Of a DNA stretch of 64,000 bases, positions 1-8,361 are shown in pieces. Location: the NCBI GenBank assembly GCA_044227325.1, contig JBGAFI010000006.1:199984-263983 (forward strand), given 5' to 3'. The DNA comes from PFJX01 sp044227325. Its GTDB lineage: Bacteria > Pseudomonadota > Gammaproteobacteria > Burkholderiales > Thiobacillaceae. The notes beneath the pieces are model-generated. The model was not told where the DNA came from. It did no database searches and worked only from the letters and a program-made list of their open reading frames with translations. The translations under genes were made by a program, and so were the position numbers. How positions within the stretch are numbered: the stretch's first letter is position 1; the number at the start of each line of letters is the position of its first letter.

Positions 1-1070
1 CCGGAGCGCAGCAAGGCCTGAACGGCGTCGGGCGGGGTCTTCAGGCTGGCCGGGTCGGTGTCGTGGCAATAGATGCAATTGCTGTCGTACACCGCCGCGC
101 CGCGACTCGCCGAGGACTCGCCCGTCGTGGTTGGGATGACGCTTGCCGGCGGTGGCGTGTAAAAACCGCCTCGGTCCCAGAAGCCGGGCTCGCCGCAACC
201 CAGGCAGGGGTGGCCGGATTCGACCGGGTTGCTCGCCCCGTTCCAGCGCAGCGTGGAACAGGCGTTATGGGTAAGCGGCCCCTTGCAGCCCAGTTCCAGC
301 AGGCACCAGCCACTCCGGGCACCTTCGTCGTCGAAGGTCTTGGCGAAACGGCCGGCCTCGTAATGGCCGCGCCGGGAGCAGCGGTCGTGCACCGTCTCGC
401 CATAGAAGGCAAGCGGACGGTTTTGCGCGTCCAGCGCGGGGAAGTCGCCGAAGGCGACGCGATGCGCCAGCACAGCGCCCATCACCTCGGGAATCGGCGG
501 GCAGCCGGGCAGGTTGACCAGCGGCCGGCGCGGCACCAGGCCGTGCCGCATCAACTCGGCGATGCCCATCGCGCCGGTGGGATTCGGCGCGGCGGCGGGC
601 AGGCCGCCGAAGCTGGCGCAAGTGCCCACCGCGAGCACCGCCTCGGCCGCTTCCAGGCAGCGCCGCAGCAGACTCAGGTTGTCCGTGCCGGCGATGGTGG
701 AATAGACGCCGCCCAGGGCGGTCGGCACCGAGCCGTCCACCACCAGCAGGAGCTGGCCGGCGGCTTCCCGCAGCGTCCGCTCCCGCGCCTGCTCCGCCGC
801 CGCGCCGGCGGCGGCCTGCAGCGTGTGGTGGTAATCCAGCGAAATGATGTCGAACAGCAGGCGCTCGATGGAAGGCGCGGAAGAACGCGTCAGGGATTCG
901 GTGCAGCCGGTGCATTCCTGGAACGACAGCCAGACCACCGGTAAGCGCTTGGCCCGCGCCAAGCCCCGCGCCAGCAGGCGGGCGGCCGCCGGCGGCAAGG
1001 CCAGTAGCGAGGCGGTCGTGGCGCAGAATTTGAGAAACGCGCGGCGACTGAGCGGGGATGCGAATTCCAT
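1..1070 (-). CDS. [NiFe]-hydrogenase small subunit with C-terminal cytochrome c domain (partial)
   Basis: Electron-transfer subunit of an uptake-type [NiFe] hydrogenase, running off the left edge; 356 codons are visible. The ATG at 1070 begins a Tat signal (SRRAFLKF, residues 8-15). The proximal cluster motif ECTGCTES is near residue 52, followed by GTCASFGG, NLPGCPP, HDRCSRRGHYE and the terminal cluster motif GHPCLGCGEPGFWD. Family members usually continue into a membrane anchor after this point. Here a short linker leads instead to CIYCH (about residues 334-338), a CxxCH c-type haem site. This implies periplasmic export and direct transfer of electrons to a fused cytochrome. The large subunit is not in the window. 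The family is certain; the fused haem domain is read directly but is cut by the edge. Confidence 0.93.
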   Translation of the reverse strand, partial: MEFASPLSRRAFLKFCATTASLLALPPAAARLLARGLARAKRLPVVWLSFQECTGCTESLTRSSAPSIERLLFDIISLDYHHTLQAAAGAAAEQARERTLREAAGQLLLVVDGSVPTALGGVYSTIAGTDNLSLLRRCLEAAEAVLAVGTCASFGGLPAAAPNPTGAMGIAELMRHGLVPRRPLVNLPGCPPIPEVMGAVLAHRVAFGDFPALDAQNRPLAFYGETVHDRCSRRGHYEAGRFAKTFDDEGARSGWCLLELGCKGPLTHNACSTLRWNGASNPVESGHPCLGCGEPGFWDRGGFYTPPPASVIPTTTGESSASRGAAVYDSNCIYCHDTDPASLKTPPDAVQALLRS

Positions 1071-1306
1071 GGCGCCCTTTCGTCCGGAAAAAGGCCAGTC
1101 AGGGAAACCGGGGCCGGCAAGCGCTTCGATTTTGGAAAGCGCCGCGCTCGATGACGGCATGGTGCCCCCTGAATGGCCTTGCCTTCATCATAGGTCTTGC
1201 CGGTTCTCGCCGGGCCTCGCGGTCGGCGCGCGGCGGATCGGGCGATGTCAGCCGGGTGTCCGCCGCCCGCCGCCGATACGCCGTGGCGTGCCGGGCCGGC
1301 CGGCGC

Positions 1307-1540
1307 TCAGTCCAGCCAGCCTTCGATCTTCTTCCGGTCCGGCACACCGCCGGCGTGCACCACCTTACCGTCGATCACCACGCCCGGCGTGCTCATCACG
1401 CCATAGCCCAGGATCGCGGCCATGTCGGTGACCTTTTCCAGTTCGATGGCGACGCCCTTCGCGGCGGCGACGTCCTGCAGCAGCTTCGCGGTGGTTTCGC
1501 AATTGCGGCAGCCGGTGCCGAGAACTTTCACGTTTTTCAT
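1307..1540 (-). CDS. Mini-thioredoxin (redox-active disulfide protein) of the ars operon
   Basis: A 77-aa protein of the small thioredoxin-like family, with the active-site motif TGCRNC at residues 9-14 and the cis-proline motif STPGVVIDG near residue 50. The start codon overlaps the arsM stop by 4 bp (ATGA), which indicates translational coupling. As last gene of the arsenic operon it probably supplies reducing equivalents or handles thiol-bound arsenic; that role is inferred from context. It is much shorter than classical thioredoxin (about 105 aa) but normal for this subfamily. Confidence 0.85.
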   Translation of the reverse strand: MKNVKVLGTGCRNCETTAKLLQDVAAAKGVAIELEKVTDMAAILGYGVMSTPGVVIDGKVVHAGGVPDRKKIEGWLD

Positions 1541-2364
1541 GTCCCCTCCACGGGTTTGACGGCCTCGATGCTCGCCGAGGCGATGTAGTCTTCCACATTG
1601 TGGCCCGGCGCCCAATGCCGGATGTATTCCCGGCTGGCGTCCCTGGGCACGATGCGGATGTCGGTGAAACCCGCCGACGCCATGAGGGCGGCGAGTTCGT
1701 CCGCGCCGACGGCGCCGGCCACGCAGGCGGTATGCAGGGCCGCTTCCGCTTTCATGTCGGCGGGCAGTTCGGCGCTGAGGACGATGTCGGAGATGGCCAG
1801 GCGGCCGCCGCGCTTCAGCACCCGGAAGGCGTCCCGGAACACCTGGGCCTTGTCCGGCGACAGGTTGATGACGCAGTTGGAGATGATCACGTCCACCGTG
1901 GCGTCCGCCACCGGCAGGTGCTCGATCTCGCCCAAACGGAATTCCGCGTTGGCGAAGCCGCCCCGCACCGCGTTGGCGCGGGCCTTGGCAACCATGTCCG
2001 GGGTCATGTCGACGCCGATGACGCGGCCGGCGGGGTTGCCATGGAGCCCCACCTGCCGCGCCGCCAGGAAACAGTCGAAGCCGGCGCCGCTGCCCAGGTC
2101 CAGCACGGTTTCGCCGGGCTTCAGCGCGGCGATGGCCTGGGGGTTGCCGCAGCCCAGGCCCAGGTTGGCGCCCTCCGGCGCGGCGGCGATCTCCTCGGCG
2201 CTGTAGCCGATGCCCCGGGACAGCAGTTCGGCCACGGACTGGTCGGAGGGGGCGCAGCAGGAGCCGGCCGCGGCGGGCGCCGTGGCGCAGCAGGAACTGC
2301 CGGCGCGGGCGACCTCGCCGTAGGCGGCGCGGACGTGCTGGCGGATCTCGTCGGCAGTGCTCAT
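1537..2364 (-). CDS. arsM: Arsenite S-adenosylmethionine methyltransferase
   Basis: A 275-aa cytosolic enzyme that methylates As(III) using SAM. The SAM site VLDLGSGAGFDCFLAA is at about residues 87-102. The three cysteines expected for As(III) binding in this family are at C72 (LGLGCGNP), C164 (SNCVINL) and C214 (HTACVAGA). Two extra vicinal pairs, CC at 25-26 and 36-37, lie in the N-terminal tail and could also bind arsenic. The start at 2364 follows the CC-tail gene by 7 bp. It belongs to the minus-strand ars operon that starts with arsR. Confidence 0.95.
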   Translation of the reverse strand: MSTADEIRQHVRAAYGEVARAGSSCCATAPAAAGSCCAPSDQSVAELLSRGIGYSAEEIAAAPEGANLGLGCGNPQAIAALKPGETVLDLGSGAGFDCFLAARQVGLHGNPAGRVIGVDMTPDMVAKARANAVRGGFANAEFRLGEIEHLPVADATVDVIISNCVINLSPDKAQVFRDAFRVLKRGGRLAISDIVLSAELPADMKAEAALHTACVAGAVGADELAALMASAGFTDIRIVPRDASREYIRHWAPGHNVEDYIASASIEAVKPVEGT

Positions 2365-2371
2365 GGTTTGT

Positions 2372-2695
2372 TCAGCAGCAGGACTGTCCCGATTTGGTGG
2401 GGGTGCAGCAGGCGCCGCCCTCCACCACGGCGATGTTGGCGAAGGGGTCGACCTTGAGCTTGGGCTTGGTCGGCGCGAAGCCCTCCGCATAGGCCTCGTC
2501 GAACTTCGCGTCCAGGGCCTGGGCCGCTTCGTCGCGGATGTGGCGGGCGATCTCGATGACCGCGTCGATCTGCGCCTTCTCCACCCCGTATTCCTTCAGC
2601 CTGTCCACCTGGCACAGGCCCTGTTTGGGATGGTTGGAGGCGATGTTCGCGGCGAGGGATACCAGGGCGACGATGGAGGGATGCAGATCGGCCAT
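2372..2695 (-). CDS. Small CC-tailed protein of the ars operon (AhpD/CMD-like core)
   Basis: A 107-aa protein not assigned with certainty. The central helical segment (GLCQVDRLKEYGV followed by an IDAVIEIARHIRDEA helix) resembles the core of carboxymuconolactone decarboxylase/AhpD-like proteins, but the CxxC redox pair of that family is reduced to one cysteine. The tail carries two vicinal cysteine pairs (GGACCTPTKSGQSCC), a typical trivalent-arsenic ligand arrangement. It sits between arsP and arsM, 10 bp from the permease. An arsenic-binding or chaperone role is inference from the tail and the operon. Confidence 0.75.
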   Translation of the reverse strand: MADLHPSIVALVSLAANIASNHPKQGLCQVDRLKEYGVEKAQIDAVIEIARHIRDEAAQALDAKFDEAYAEGFAPTKPKLKVDPFANIAVVEGGACCTPTKSGQSCC

Positions 2696-2705
2696 TTCGA
2701 TTACC

Positions 2706-3662
2706 TCATAAAACCGTATTGAAGACGAAGCCCACCAGCATGATGCCGCAGGCCACCACGCCGGCGAACACGGCGATCAGCCGGGGCTTGAGAACCTTGC
2801 GCAGGATGATCATCTCCGGCAGGGACAGGGCGATGACGCTCATCATGAAGGCCAGGGCGGTGCCCAGGGCCGCGCCCTTGCCGAGCAGGGCCTCGATGAC
2901 GGGAAGAATGCCGGCGGCGTTGCTGTACATGGGCACACCCAGCAGCACCGCGATGGGCACGCCCCAGGCCTGTTCCCGGCCCATGATGCCGGCCATGAAG
3001 TCCTGCGGCACGTAGCCGTGGATGCCGGCGCCCACGGCGATGCCGGCGATCAGCCAGGGCCAGACCCGGCCGACGATCTCCTTGACGTGGTCGACCCCGG
3101 CCCGGAGCCGGTCCGGCCAGGTGGGCGGGCCGTCGCCGATCTCCGGCGCGGCGCCGACGCGGATGGCCCGCACCCAGTCCTCCAGATGGTGTTCCAGCCC
3201 CAGCTTGCCGATGACCAGGCCGGCGACGATGGCCACCGCCAGGCCCAGGCCCAGGTAGAGGGCAGCGACCTGCCAGCCGAACAGGCCGAACAGCAGGGCC
3301 AGGGCCACCTCGTTGACCATGGGCGCGGAGATCAGGAAGGAGAAGGTGACGCCCAGGGGCACGCCGGCGGACAAAAAGCCGATGAACAGGGGCACCGCCG
3401 AACAGGAGCAAAACGGTGTGACGATGCCCAGGCTGGCGGCCATGACGTTGCCCACGCCCAGGGGCTTGCCGGCCAGCCAGGCGCGCGTGCGCTCCGGCGA
3501 GATGAAGCTGTGCACCACGCCCATGGCGAACACCACGCCCACCAGTAGCAGCAGCACCTTGGGCGTGTCGTAGAGGAAGAAGTGGATGGCCTCGCCCAGG
3601 CGGCTGCCGGGCAGCAGGCCGAGGATGTCGAAGCTGAGCCAGGATGCGAAGGCGTCCAGCAT
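2706..3662 (-). CDS. ArsP/DUF318-type permease
   Basis: A 318-aa integral membrane protein with about eight to ten hydrophobic segments. The family signature TPFCSCSAVPLFIG is near residue 85, and a second repeat-like motif, GVPMYSNAAGILPV, is near residue 240. ArsP-family permeases extrude trivalent organoarsenicals, and other DUF318 members occur in metalloid operons. Its position next to arsM, whose methylated products would be substrates, supports an organoarsenical exporter. The exact substrate cannot be read from sequence. Confidence 0.85.
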   Translation of the reverse strand: MLDAFASWLSFDILGLLPGSRLGEAIHFFLYDTPKVLLLLVGVVFAMGVVHSFISPERTRAWLAGKPLGVGNVMAASLGIVTPFCSCSAVPLFIGFLSAGVPLGVTFSFLISAPMVNEVALALLFGLFGWQVAALYLGLGLAVAIVAGLVIGKLGLEHHLEDWVRAIRVGAAPEIGDGPPTWPDRLRAGVDHVKEIVGRVWPWLIAGIAVGAGIHGYVPQDFMAGIMGREQAWGVPIAVLLGVPMYSNAAGILPVIEALLGKGAALGTALAFMMSVIALSLPEMIILRKVLKPRLIAVFAGVVACGIMLVGFVFNTVL

Positions 3663-3686
3663 GGCTTATCACCCTCCCGGGAGGGC

Positions 3687-3785
3687 TTCCCCCCTTTGCA
3701 AAAGGGGGGAGAGGGGGGATTCCAACGACGAAGCCACGAACGGCCACGACTGAATCCCCCCCACCCCTTTTCCAAAGGGGGGAGC
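3687..3785. repeat. Pair of inverted C6/G6 palindromic repeats
   Basis: Two short palindromes with core CCCCCCTTTGCAAAAGGGG (3689-3712) and its near-inverse (about 3754-3783), separated by about 35 bp. A third copy of the same family lies at 29919-29956. They fall between the ars permease and the metallo-beta-lactamase-fold gene, so transcripts of the operon would form strong hairpins here. Confidence 0.7.
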
Positions 3786-3811
3786 AAAGGAAAAGGCGCG
3801 GCCCCGTGCCA

Positions 3812-4741
3812 TCACTGCGCCTCGAACTCCACGAAGGCCCGGTTCATGTTGGCCCGGTGCAGGCCGCCGTAGTTTTCCAGGTGCCTGAACCGGGGCAGGT
3901 CGGCGTATTTGTCCAGGGTCGCGTCCAGGGGCTCCATGTCCTGGGCGGCCTTGCCGACGACGTCGGCGAGGAAGTCGTCGTAATCGCCGGAATCCCGTTT
4001 CGCCTTGGCCAGGTCGCAGACGCCGCCATGGCCGGGGACGATGTGCTTGGGATTCAGCGCTTCCAAGGCGTGGAACGCGCGCTGGCTGTTTTTCACGCTG
4101 GACCAGGGCAGCACGCCCAGGAGGCGGTCGACGAACACCAGGTCGCCGGTGAAGAGGACGTCGCGCTTGGGCAGCCAGACCCAGGCGTCGCCCGGGAAGT
4201 GGGCGTCGGTGTAGCGCAGCGCCAGGGTTTCGCCGCCCAGCTCCAGGGTGGCTTCGCTCCCCTCCAGCCGGGTGGTGGCGGGCAGGGGCTTGGTGCCTTC
4301 CAGGCGCGGGCCGAGGAAGCCGGTCAGCATCCGCATGTGCTGATCGGCGAACTCGGCCTGGGTGGCGGCGGTGCGCTTGAGGGCGATGATCTGGGCGCCG
4401 TGGCCGGCGAAGTAGTCGTTGCCGAGCCAGCGGTGATCCTGGCTGCCGGTATTGATCACCCAGCGCACGGGCCGGTCGGTGACCCGGGCGATCGCGCTTT
4501 CCAGCTTCTCCGCGCCCAGCTTGCTGGCGCCGGAGTCGATCAGGATCACGCCCGCGGGGGTGACGATGAAGCCGGCATTGGCGTTGCCGCCGTCGTTGTC
4601 CCGGCTGCGCTGGCCCAGGGGGCCGACGATGGCGTAGACGTTGCCGACGACCTGTTCCGCCACGGGTGTGAAATCGGCCTGGGCGCGGCCCGTCAGCGCG
4701 ATCAGCGCGGCGAACAGGAAGAAGAACAGGCGCCTGGACAT
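3812..4741 (-). CDS. Secreted metallo-beta-lactamase-fold protein with degenerate metal site
   Basis: A 309-aa protein with an N-terminal signal peptide (hydrophobic run to about residue 22). The fold is recognised from GVILIDSGASKLG, the strand before NTGSQDHRWLGN, AHFPGDAWVWL, DVLFTGDLVF and IVPGHGGV. The canonical HxHxDH metal motif is replaced by GSQDH, so the first two histidines are missing, while the later His, Asp and His ligand positions remain. It may be a mono-metal enzyme or a binding protein. It lies in the ars operon 9 bp upstream of the acr3 stop, so it is co-transcribed; its role in arsenic handling is unknown. Confidence 0.8.
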   Translation of the reverse strand: MSRRLFFFLFAALIALTGRAQADFTPVAEQVVGNVYAIVGPLGQRSRDNDGGNANAGFIVTPAGVILIDSGASKLGAEKLESAIARVTDRPVRWVINTGSQDHRWLGNDYFAGHGAQIIALKRTAATQAEFADQHMRMLTGFLGPRLEGTKPLPATTRLEGSEATLELGGETLALRYTDAHFPGDAWVWLPKRDVLFTGDLVFVDRLLGVLPWSSVKNSQRAFHALEALNPKHIVPGHGGVCDLAKAKRDSGDYDDFLADVVGKAAQDMEPLDATLDKYADLPRFRHLENYGGLHRANMNRAFVEFEAQ

Positions 4742-4750
4742 GGGTGCTCC

Positions 4751-5830
4751 TTAACGGGTGGACAAACCGGCTTCATACCAGCCTTTGCTGCGGTTGACGA
4801 TCTTTACCACCAGCAGCATCACCGGCACCTCGATCAGCACGCCCACCACCGTGGCCAGGGCGGCGCCGGACTGGAAGCCGAACAGGGAGATGGCCGCGGC
4901 CACCGCCAGCTCGAAGAAGTTGGAGGCGCCGATCAGCGCCGAGGGACAGGCCACGCTGTGCTGCTCGCCCACCCGGCGGTTGAGCCAGTAGGCCAGGGCC
5001 GAGTTGAAGAACACCTGGATCAGGATGGGCACCGCCAGCAGGGCGATGATCAGGGGCTGCTCCAGGATGGCCTCGCCCTGGAAGGCGAACAGCAGCACCA
5101 GGGTGGCGAGCAAGGCCAGGATGGAGGCGTGGCTCAGGGTCGCCAGGGTGGCGTCGAACTTCGCCGGCCCCTGTTTCAGCAGGGCTTTGCGCCAGAGCTG
5201 GGCCAGGATCACCGGGATGACGATATACAGCAGAACGGACGTAAAAAGCGTCGCCCACGGCACCGTGATCGCCGACAGCCCCAGCAGCAGGCCGACGATG
5301 GGGGCGAAGGCGAAGATCATGATGGTGTCGTTGAGCGCCACCTGGCTGAGGGTGAAATAGGGGTCGCCGCCGGTGAGCCGGCTCCACACGAACACCATGG
5401 CGGTGCAGGGCGCGGCCGCCAGCAGGATCAGGCCGGCCACGTAGCTGTCCAGCTGCTCCGCCGGCAGATGGGGCGCGAATAGCTGGCGGATGAAGATCCA
5501 GGCGAGCAGGGCCATGGAGAAGGGCTTCACCGCCCAGTTGACGAACAGGGTGACGCCGATGCCCTTCCAGTGGGACTTCACCTGGTGCAGGGCGGCGAAG
5601 TCGATCTTCATCAGCATGGGGATGATCATCACCCAGATCAGCAGGCCCACCGGGATGTTGACCCGGGCCACTTCCATGCGGCCCAGGGCCTGGAACGGCG
5701 CCGGGAACACCTGGCCCAGGCCCACCCCGGCGACGATGCACAGGGCCACCCACAGGGACAGCCAGCGTTCGAACACGCTCATCCGGCCGCCGGCGGCGCG
5801 TTTGGCGGTGACTTCACATTGGGCGCTCAT
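4751..5830 (-). CDS. acr3: Arsenite efflux transporter, Acr3 family
   Basis: A 359-aa inner-membrane carrier that exports As(III), of the Acr3 (BART superfamily) type with about ten membrane segments. The conserved cysteine lies in LLAAAPCTAMVFVWS (about residue 160), followed by the SQVALNDTIMIF segment. The ATG at 5830 overlaps the arsC stop by 4 bp. Fed by the two arsenate reductases upstream, it completes the As(V)-to-As(III) export route. Confidence 0.95.
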   Translation of the reverse strand: MSAQCEVTAKRAAGGRMSVFERWLSLWVALCIVAGVGLGQVFPAPFQALGRMEVARVNIPVGLLIWVMIIPMLMKIDFAALHQVKSHWKGIGVTLFVNWAVKPFSMALLAWIFIRQLFAPHLPAEQLDSYVAGLILLAAAPCTAMVFVWSRLTGGDPYFTLSQVALNDTIMIFAFAPIVGLLLGLSAITVPWATLFTSVLLYIVIPVILAQLWRKALLKQGPAKFDATLATLSHASILALLATLVLLFAFQGEAILEQPLIIALLAVPILIQVFFNSALAYWLNRRVGEQHSVACPSALIGASNFFELAVAAAISLFGFQSGAALATVVGVLIEVPVMLLVVKIVNRSKGWYEAGLSTR

Positions 5831-6336
5831 GATGTGACCGTCTTGCCGATGGCATCCAGGTTCTTCTGCAGGGACAGGCGGTCCAGCTTGTCCAGGGGCA
5901 GGTTGGCGAACAGGGAGATGCGGTTTTGCAACTGGGCGAAGGCCAGGAAGAAGGCCTTGCGCTTGGCTTCGTCGCTGCCTTCCACCGCCGCCGGATCGGG
6001 CACGCCCCAGTGGGCGGTCATGGGCTGGCCGGGCCAGACCGGGCAGACCTCGCCGGCGGCGTTGTCGCAGACGGTGAAGACGAAATCCAATTGCGGCGCC
6101 CCAGGCTGGGCGAACTCGTCCCAGGACTTGCTGCGCAGGCCTTCCGTCGGCAGATGGTTCTTCTCCAGCAGCTCGCTGGCGAAGGGGTTCACCCGGCCGG
6201 AAGGATGGCTGCCCGCGCTGAAGGCATGAAACCGCCCCCGGCCCACCGGCATGCTGTTCAACATGGACTCCGCCAGGATGGAGCGGGCGGAATTGCCGGT
6301 GCACAGGAACAGCACGTTCAGGATCTTGTCGGCCAT
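5827..6336 (-). CDS. arsC: Arsenate reductase, low-molecular-weight phosphatase fold (copy 1)
   Basis: A 169-aa member of the thioredoxin-type ArsC/LMW protein tyrosine phosphatase group. The P-loop LCTGNSARS at residues 11-19 carries the nucleophilic cysteine, and FTVCDNAAGEVCPVWPG at about 88-104 supplies the relay cysteines. The C-terminal 40 residues extend beyond the core and match the longer subfamily seen beside Acr3. It overlaps acr3 by 4 bp. Confidence 0.93.
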   Translation of the reverse strand: MADKILNVLFLCTGNSARSILAESMLNSMPVGRGRFHAFSAGSHPSGRVNPFASELLEKNHLPTEGLRSKSWDEFAQPGAPQLDFVFTVCDNAAGEVCPVWPGQPMTAHWGVPDPAAVEGSDEAKRKAFFLAFAQLQNRISLFANLPLDKLDRLSLQKNLDAIGKTVTS

Positions 6337-6361
6337 GGCGGTCTCCAGGTTGGGCGGGCGC

Positions 6362-6766
6362 TCAGACGCCCAGTGCTTCCTTCACGGCCGGCACCAGCCG
6401 GGCACGGATGTCGTCGCGCACCGCCAGGAAGCTTTCCAGGGGCTCGCCGTGAGGATCGTGGAAGGGTAGGTGGATGGACTTCACCGGCCGCGGGAAGATC
6501 GGGCAGGTTTCCTTGGCGTTGTCGCAGACGGTGATCACCAGGTCGATGTTCTCGTCCATGACCGCGTCCACGTCCTTGGGGAAAAGGCCGTCGGTGGGCA
6601 GGCCGGCTTCCTGGAGGGCGGCGATGGCGCCGTCGGCCACCTTGGGCTGGGGCTTGGTGCCGGCGGAGAGGGCGCGCACCCGGCCGGCCAGGTCGTGGTT
6701 GACCAGCACTTCGGCCATCTGGGAACGGCAGGAGTTGCCGGTGCAGAGGATCAATACGTTTTTCAT
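6362..6766 (-). CDS. arsC: Arsenate reductase, low-molecular-weight phosphatase fold (copy 2)
   Basis: A 134-aa thioredoxin-coupled arsenate reductase with P-loop LCTGNSCRS (residues 7-15) and the relay-cysteine segment ITVCDNAKETCPIFP (about 78-92). It is closer to the short, classical form than copy 1, so the operon holds two distinct reductases of the same fold rather than a recent duplication. It starts 30 bp after arsR. Confidence 0.93.
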   Translation of the reverse strand: MKNVLILCTGNSCRSQMAEVLVNHDLAGRVRALSAGTKPQPKVADGAIAALQEAGLPTDGLFPKDVDAVMDENIDLVITVCDNAKETCPIFPRPVKSIHLPFHDPHGEPLESFLAVRDDIRARLVPAVKEALGV

Positions 6767-6796
6767 GGGGCGTTCTTCAGTGAGTTGAAATCGGGT

Positions 6797-7120
6797 TCAG
6801 GCCGCGCAGGTCTGGCAGCTTTGCTCGGGCGCGTCGGCTTCGGCCGGCATGCCCTCGTTCATGTGCCAGAGCACGCGTACGGCCCAGGCGGGCAGTTCCG
6901 GATGCAGGCGGTAATGCATCCAGACCCCGGCGCGGCGGGTCAGCACCAGGCCGGCTTCGCGCAGCACGGCCAGGTGGCGCGAGACCTTGGGCTGGGGCGC
7001 GCCGAGAACCGCGTTCAGGTCGCACACGCAGCGTTCGTCATGCACCAGAAGCAGGGCCAGGACGCGGCGGCGGATGGGGTCGTTGAGGGCGTCGAAGAAG
7101 GCTTGCTGATCCAGTTCCAT
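6797..7120 (-). CDS. arsR: ArsR/SmtB-family arsenic-responsive repressor
   Basis: A 107-aa winged-helix repressor. The metalloid-binding motif ERCVCDLN is at about residues 29-36, followed by the recognition region PQPKVSRHLAVLREAGLV. A further Cys pair (CQTC) is at the C-terminus. As first gene of the operon it is expected to repress its own promoter and to release DNA on binding As(III). Confidence 0.95.
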   Translation of the reverse strand: MELDQQAFFDALNDPIRRRVLALLLVHDERCVCDLNAVLGAPQPKVSRHLAVLREAGLVLTRRAGVWMHYRLHPELPAWAVRVLWHMNEGMPAEADAPEQSCQTCAA

Positions 7121-7200
7121 ATTCGTCTAGACATATATCGTTAAACGGTAGTGCATGGTAGTACTGCATCTATATATCTGTCAAAACGAATTTAATGGGT
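7121..7200 (-). promoter_or_regulatory. ars operon promoter/operator
   Basis: Reading the minus strand upstream of arsR, a -35 box TTGACA (7179-7184) and a -10-like TACCAT (7155-7160) are spaced by 18 nt. Two ATATAT-containing blocks (about 7131-7138 and 7170-7177) flank the -10 region and form an imperfect dyad, the usual layout of an ArsR operator. The region is AT-rich relative to its surroundings. Confidence 0.6.
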
Positions 7201-7236
7201 GCCGGCCAGGGGGCGCGCAAGGAGGGTGTATGCGCC

Positions 7237-8361
7237 TCAAGGCTTCGCCGGTTCCCCCGCGCCGACCCGGGGGGCGGTCCGCTGCACGGCTTGGCGGGCG
7301 TCTTGCAGGGACTCGCGGATCTGCTCCGGATCGTTGGCGCGCAGCCCTTCCACCAGGGCGCGCGAAGCGTCCCGGCGCATTTCGGCGTAATCCCGCAGCG
7401 CCGCGAGGGTGGCGGCGGAGGGCAGGGCCGGGTTGACGCGCAGGCGGGAGAGTTGCTCGAAGCTGCCCTCGTAGTGGCTCGCCACCTGGGATTCGATCTG
7501 GCCGGCGAGTTGGTCGAAGGAGGCTGACTGGTCACGCGCCCGGCCCAGGATCGCGCCCCAGCGGGCGCTGACACGAGCATCCTCGCCGAGGAATTCGCTG
7601 ATCTGCTCCTGGGCGCGCAATTCCTCGCTCCAGCGGTAGCGGGGCGCGGGAATGAAGACGATCAACTGGGTGATCGCCAGGATCAAGGCGAAGCCGGCCA
7701 CACGCTGGCCGATGCGCCGGGGACGCGGCGCCGGATGCTGGGGCCGGGCGAGGGCCAGGCCGGTCAGGATGCCGCCCAGCAGGCCGCCGATATGGGCGCC
7801 GTTGTCGATGCCGGTGATCTGGAAGCCGAGGAAGATGGTGATCGCGGAGAAGATCGCCGCGCCCCAGAACAGGCGCTTGAATTCGCTGGGGTGAAGTCCG
7901 TGCCGTTCCAGCCAGAGGTAGGACATGAGGGCGCCGTAGACCCCGAATATGGCGCCGGAGGCGCCGCCGGAGACGGCCCGGTCGCCCTGGACGATGAGGG
8001 ACAGCAGGTTGCCGGCGAGGCCGCTGGAGAAATAGATGAGCAGGAAGCGTCCGCTGCCGAACATGCGTTCCACCAGGCGCCCGCCGTCCCACAGGGACAA
8101 CATGTTCATGCTCAGGTGGAACAGGCCGAAATGCAGGAACAGGGCGCTGCCCAGGCGCCACCACTCGCCGTCCTTGGTGGCGGGGCCGAAGTTCGCGCCC
8201 CAGGCCAACTGCACGCTGTTGGAGGAATGCAGCAACCCGGCGCCGTTGAACAGCATGGCGACGAAGACCAACAGGTTGATGCCGATCAGGGCCGACGTGG
8301 CCGGAATGCGTGGCGAACGCGCCAGCAGGCTGTCGAACAGCGGGACGTGGGAGAGGCTCAC
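7237..8361 (-). CDS. Rhomboid-family intramembrane serine protease with C-terminal extension
   Basis: A 374-aa protein from a GTG start at 8361; no ATG fits before the first membrane segment, and upstream in-frame sequence is non-conserved. The rhomboid core is clear: WWRLGSALFLHFGLFHLSMNM, the nucleophile in SGGASGAIFGVYG, and the catalytic His in GIDNGAHIGGLLGG. After the six-segment core there is another membrane segment and a soluble helical domain of about 120 residues rich in charged residues. It diverges from the PEP-CTERM serine protease gene on the opposite strand. Confidence 0.88.
   Translation of the reverse strand: MSLSHVPLFDSLLARSPRIPATSALIGINLLVFVAMLFNGAGLLHSSNSVQLAWGANFGPATKDGEWWRLGSALFLHFGLFHLSMNMLSLWDGGRLVERMFGSGRFLLIYFSSGLAGNLLSLIVQGDRAVSGGASGAIFGVYGALMSYLWLERHGLHPSEFKRLFWGAAIFSAITIFLGFQITGIDNGAHIGGLLGGILTGLALARPQHPAPRPRRIGQRVAGFALILAITQLIVFIPAPRYRWSEELRAQEQISEFLGEDARVSARWGAILGRARDQSASFDQLAGQIESQVASHYEGSFEQLSRLRVNPALPSAATLAALRDYAEMRRDASRALVEGLRANDPEQIRESLQDARQAVQRTAPRVGAGEPAKP

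Noticed and set aside
265..915. Long open frame antisense/out of frame to the hydrogenase gene
   Set aside because: Arg/Ala/Gly-rich translation typical of shadow frames in high-GC DNA; the hydrogenase frame has full family motifs.
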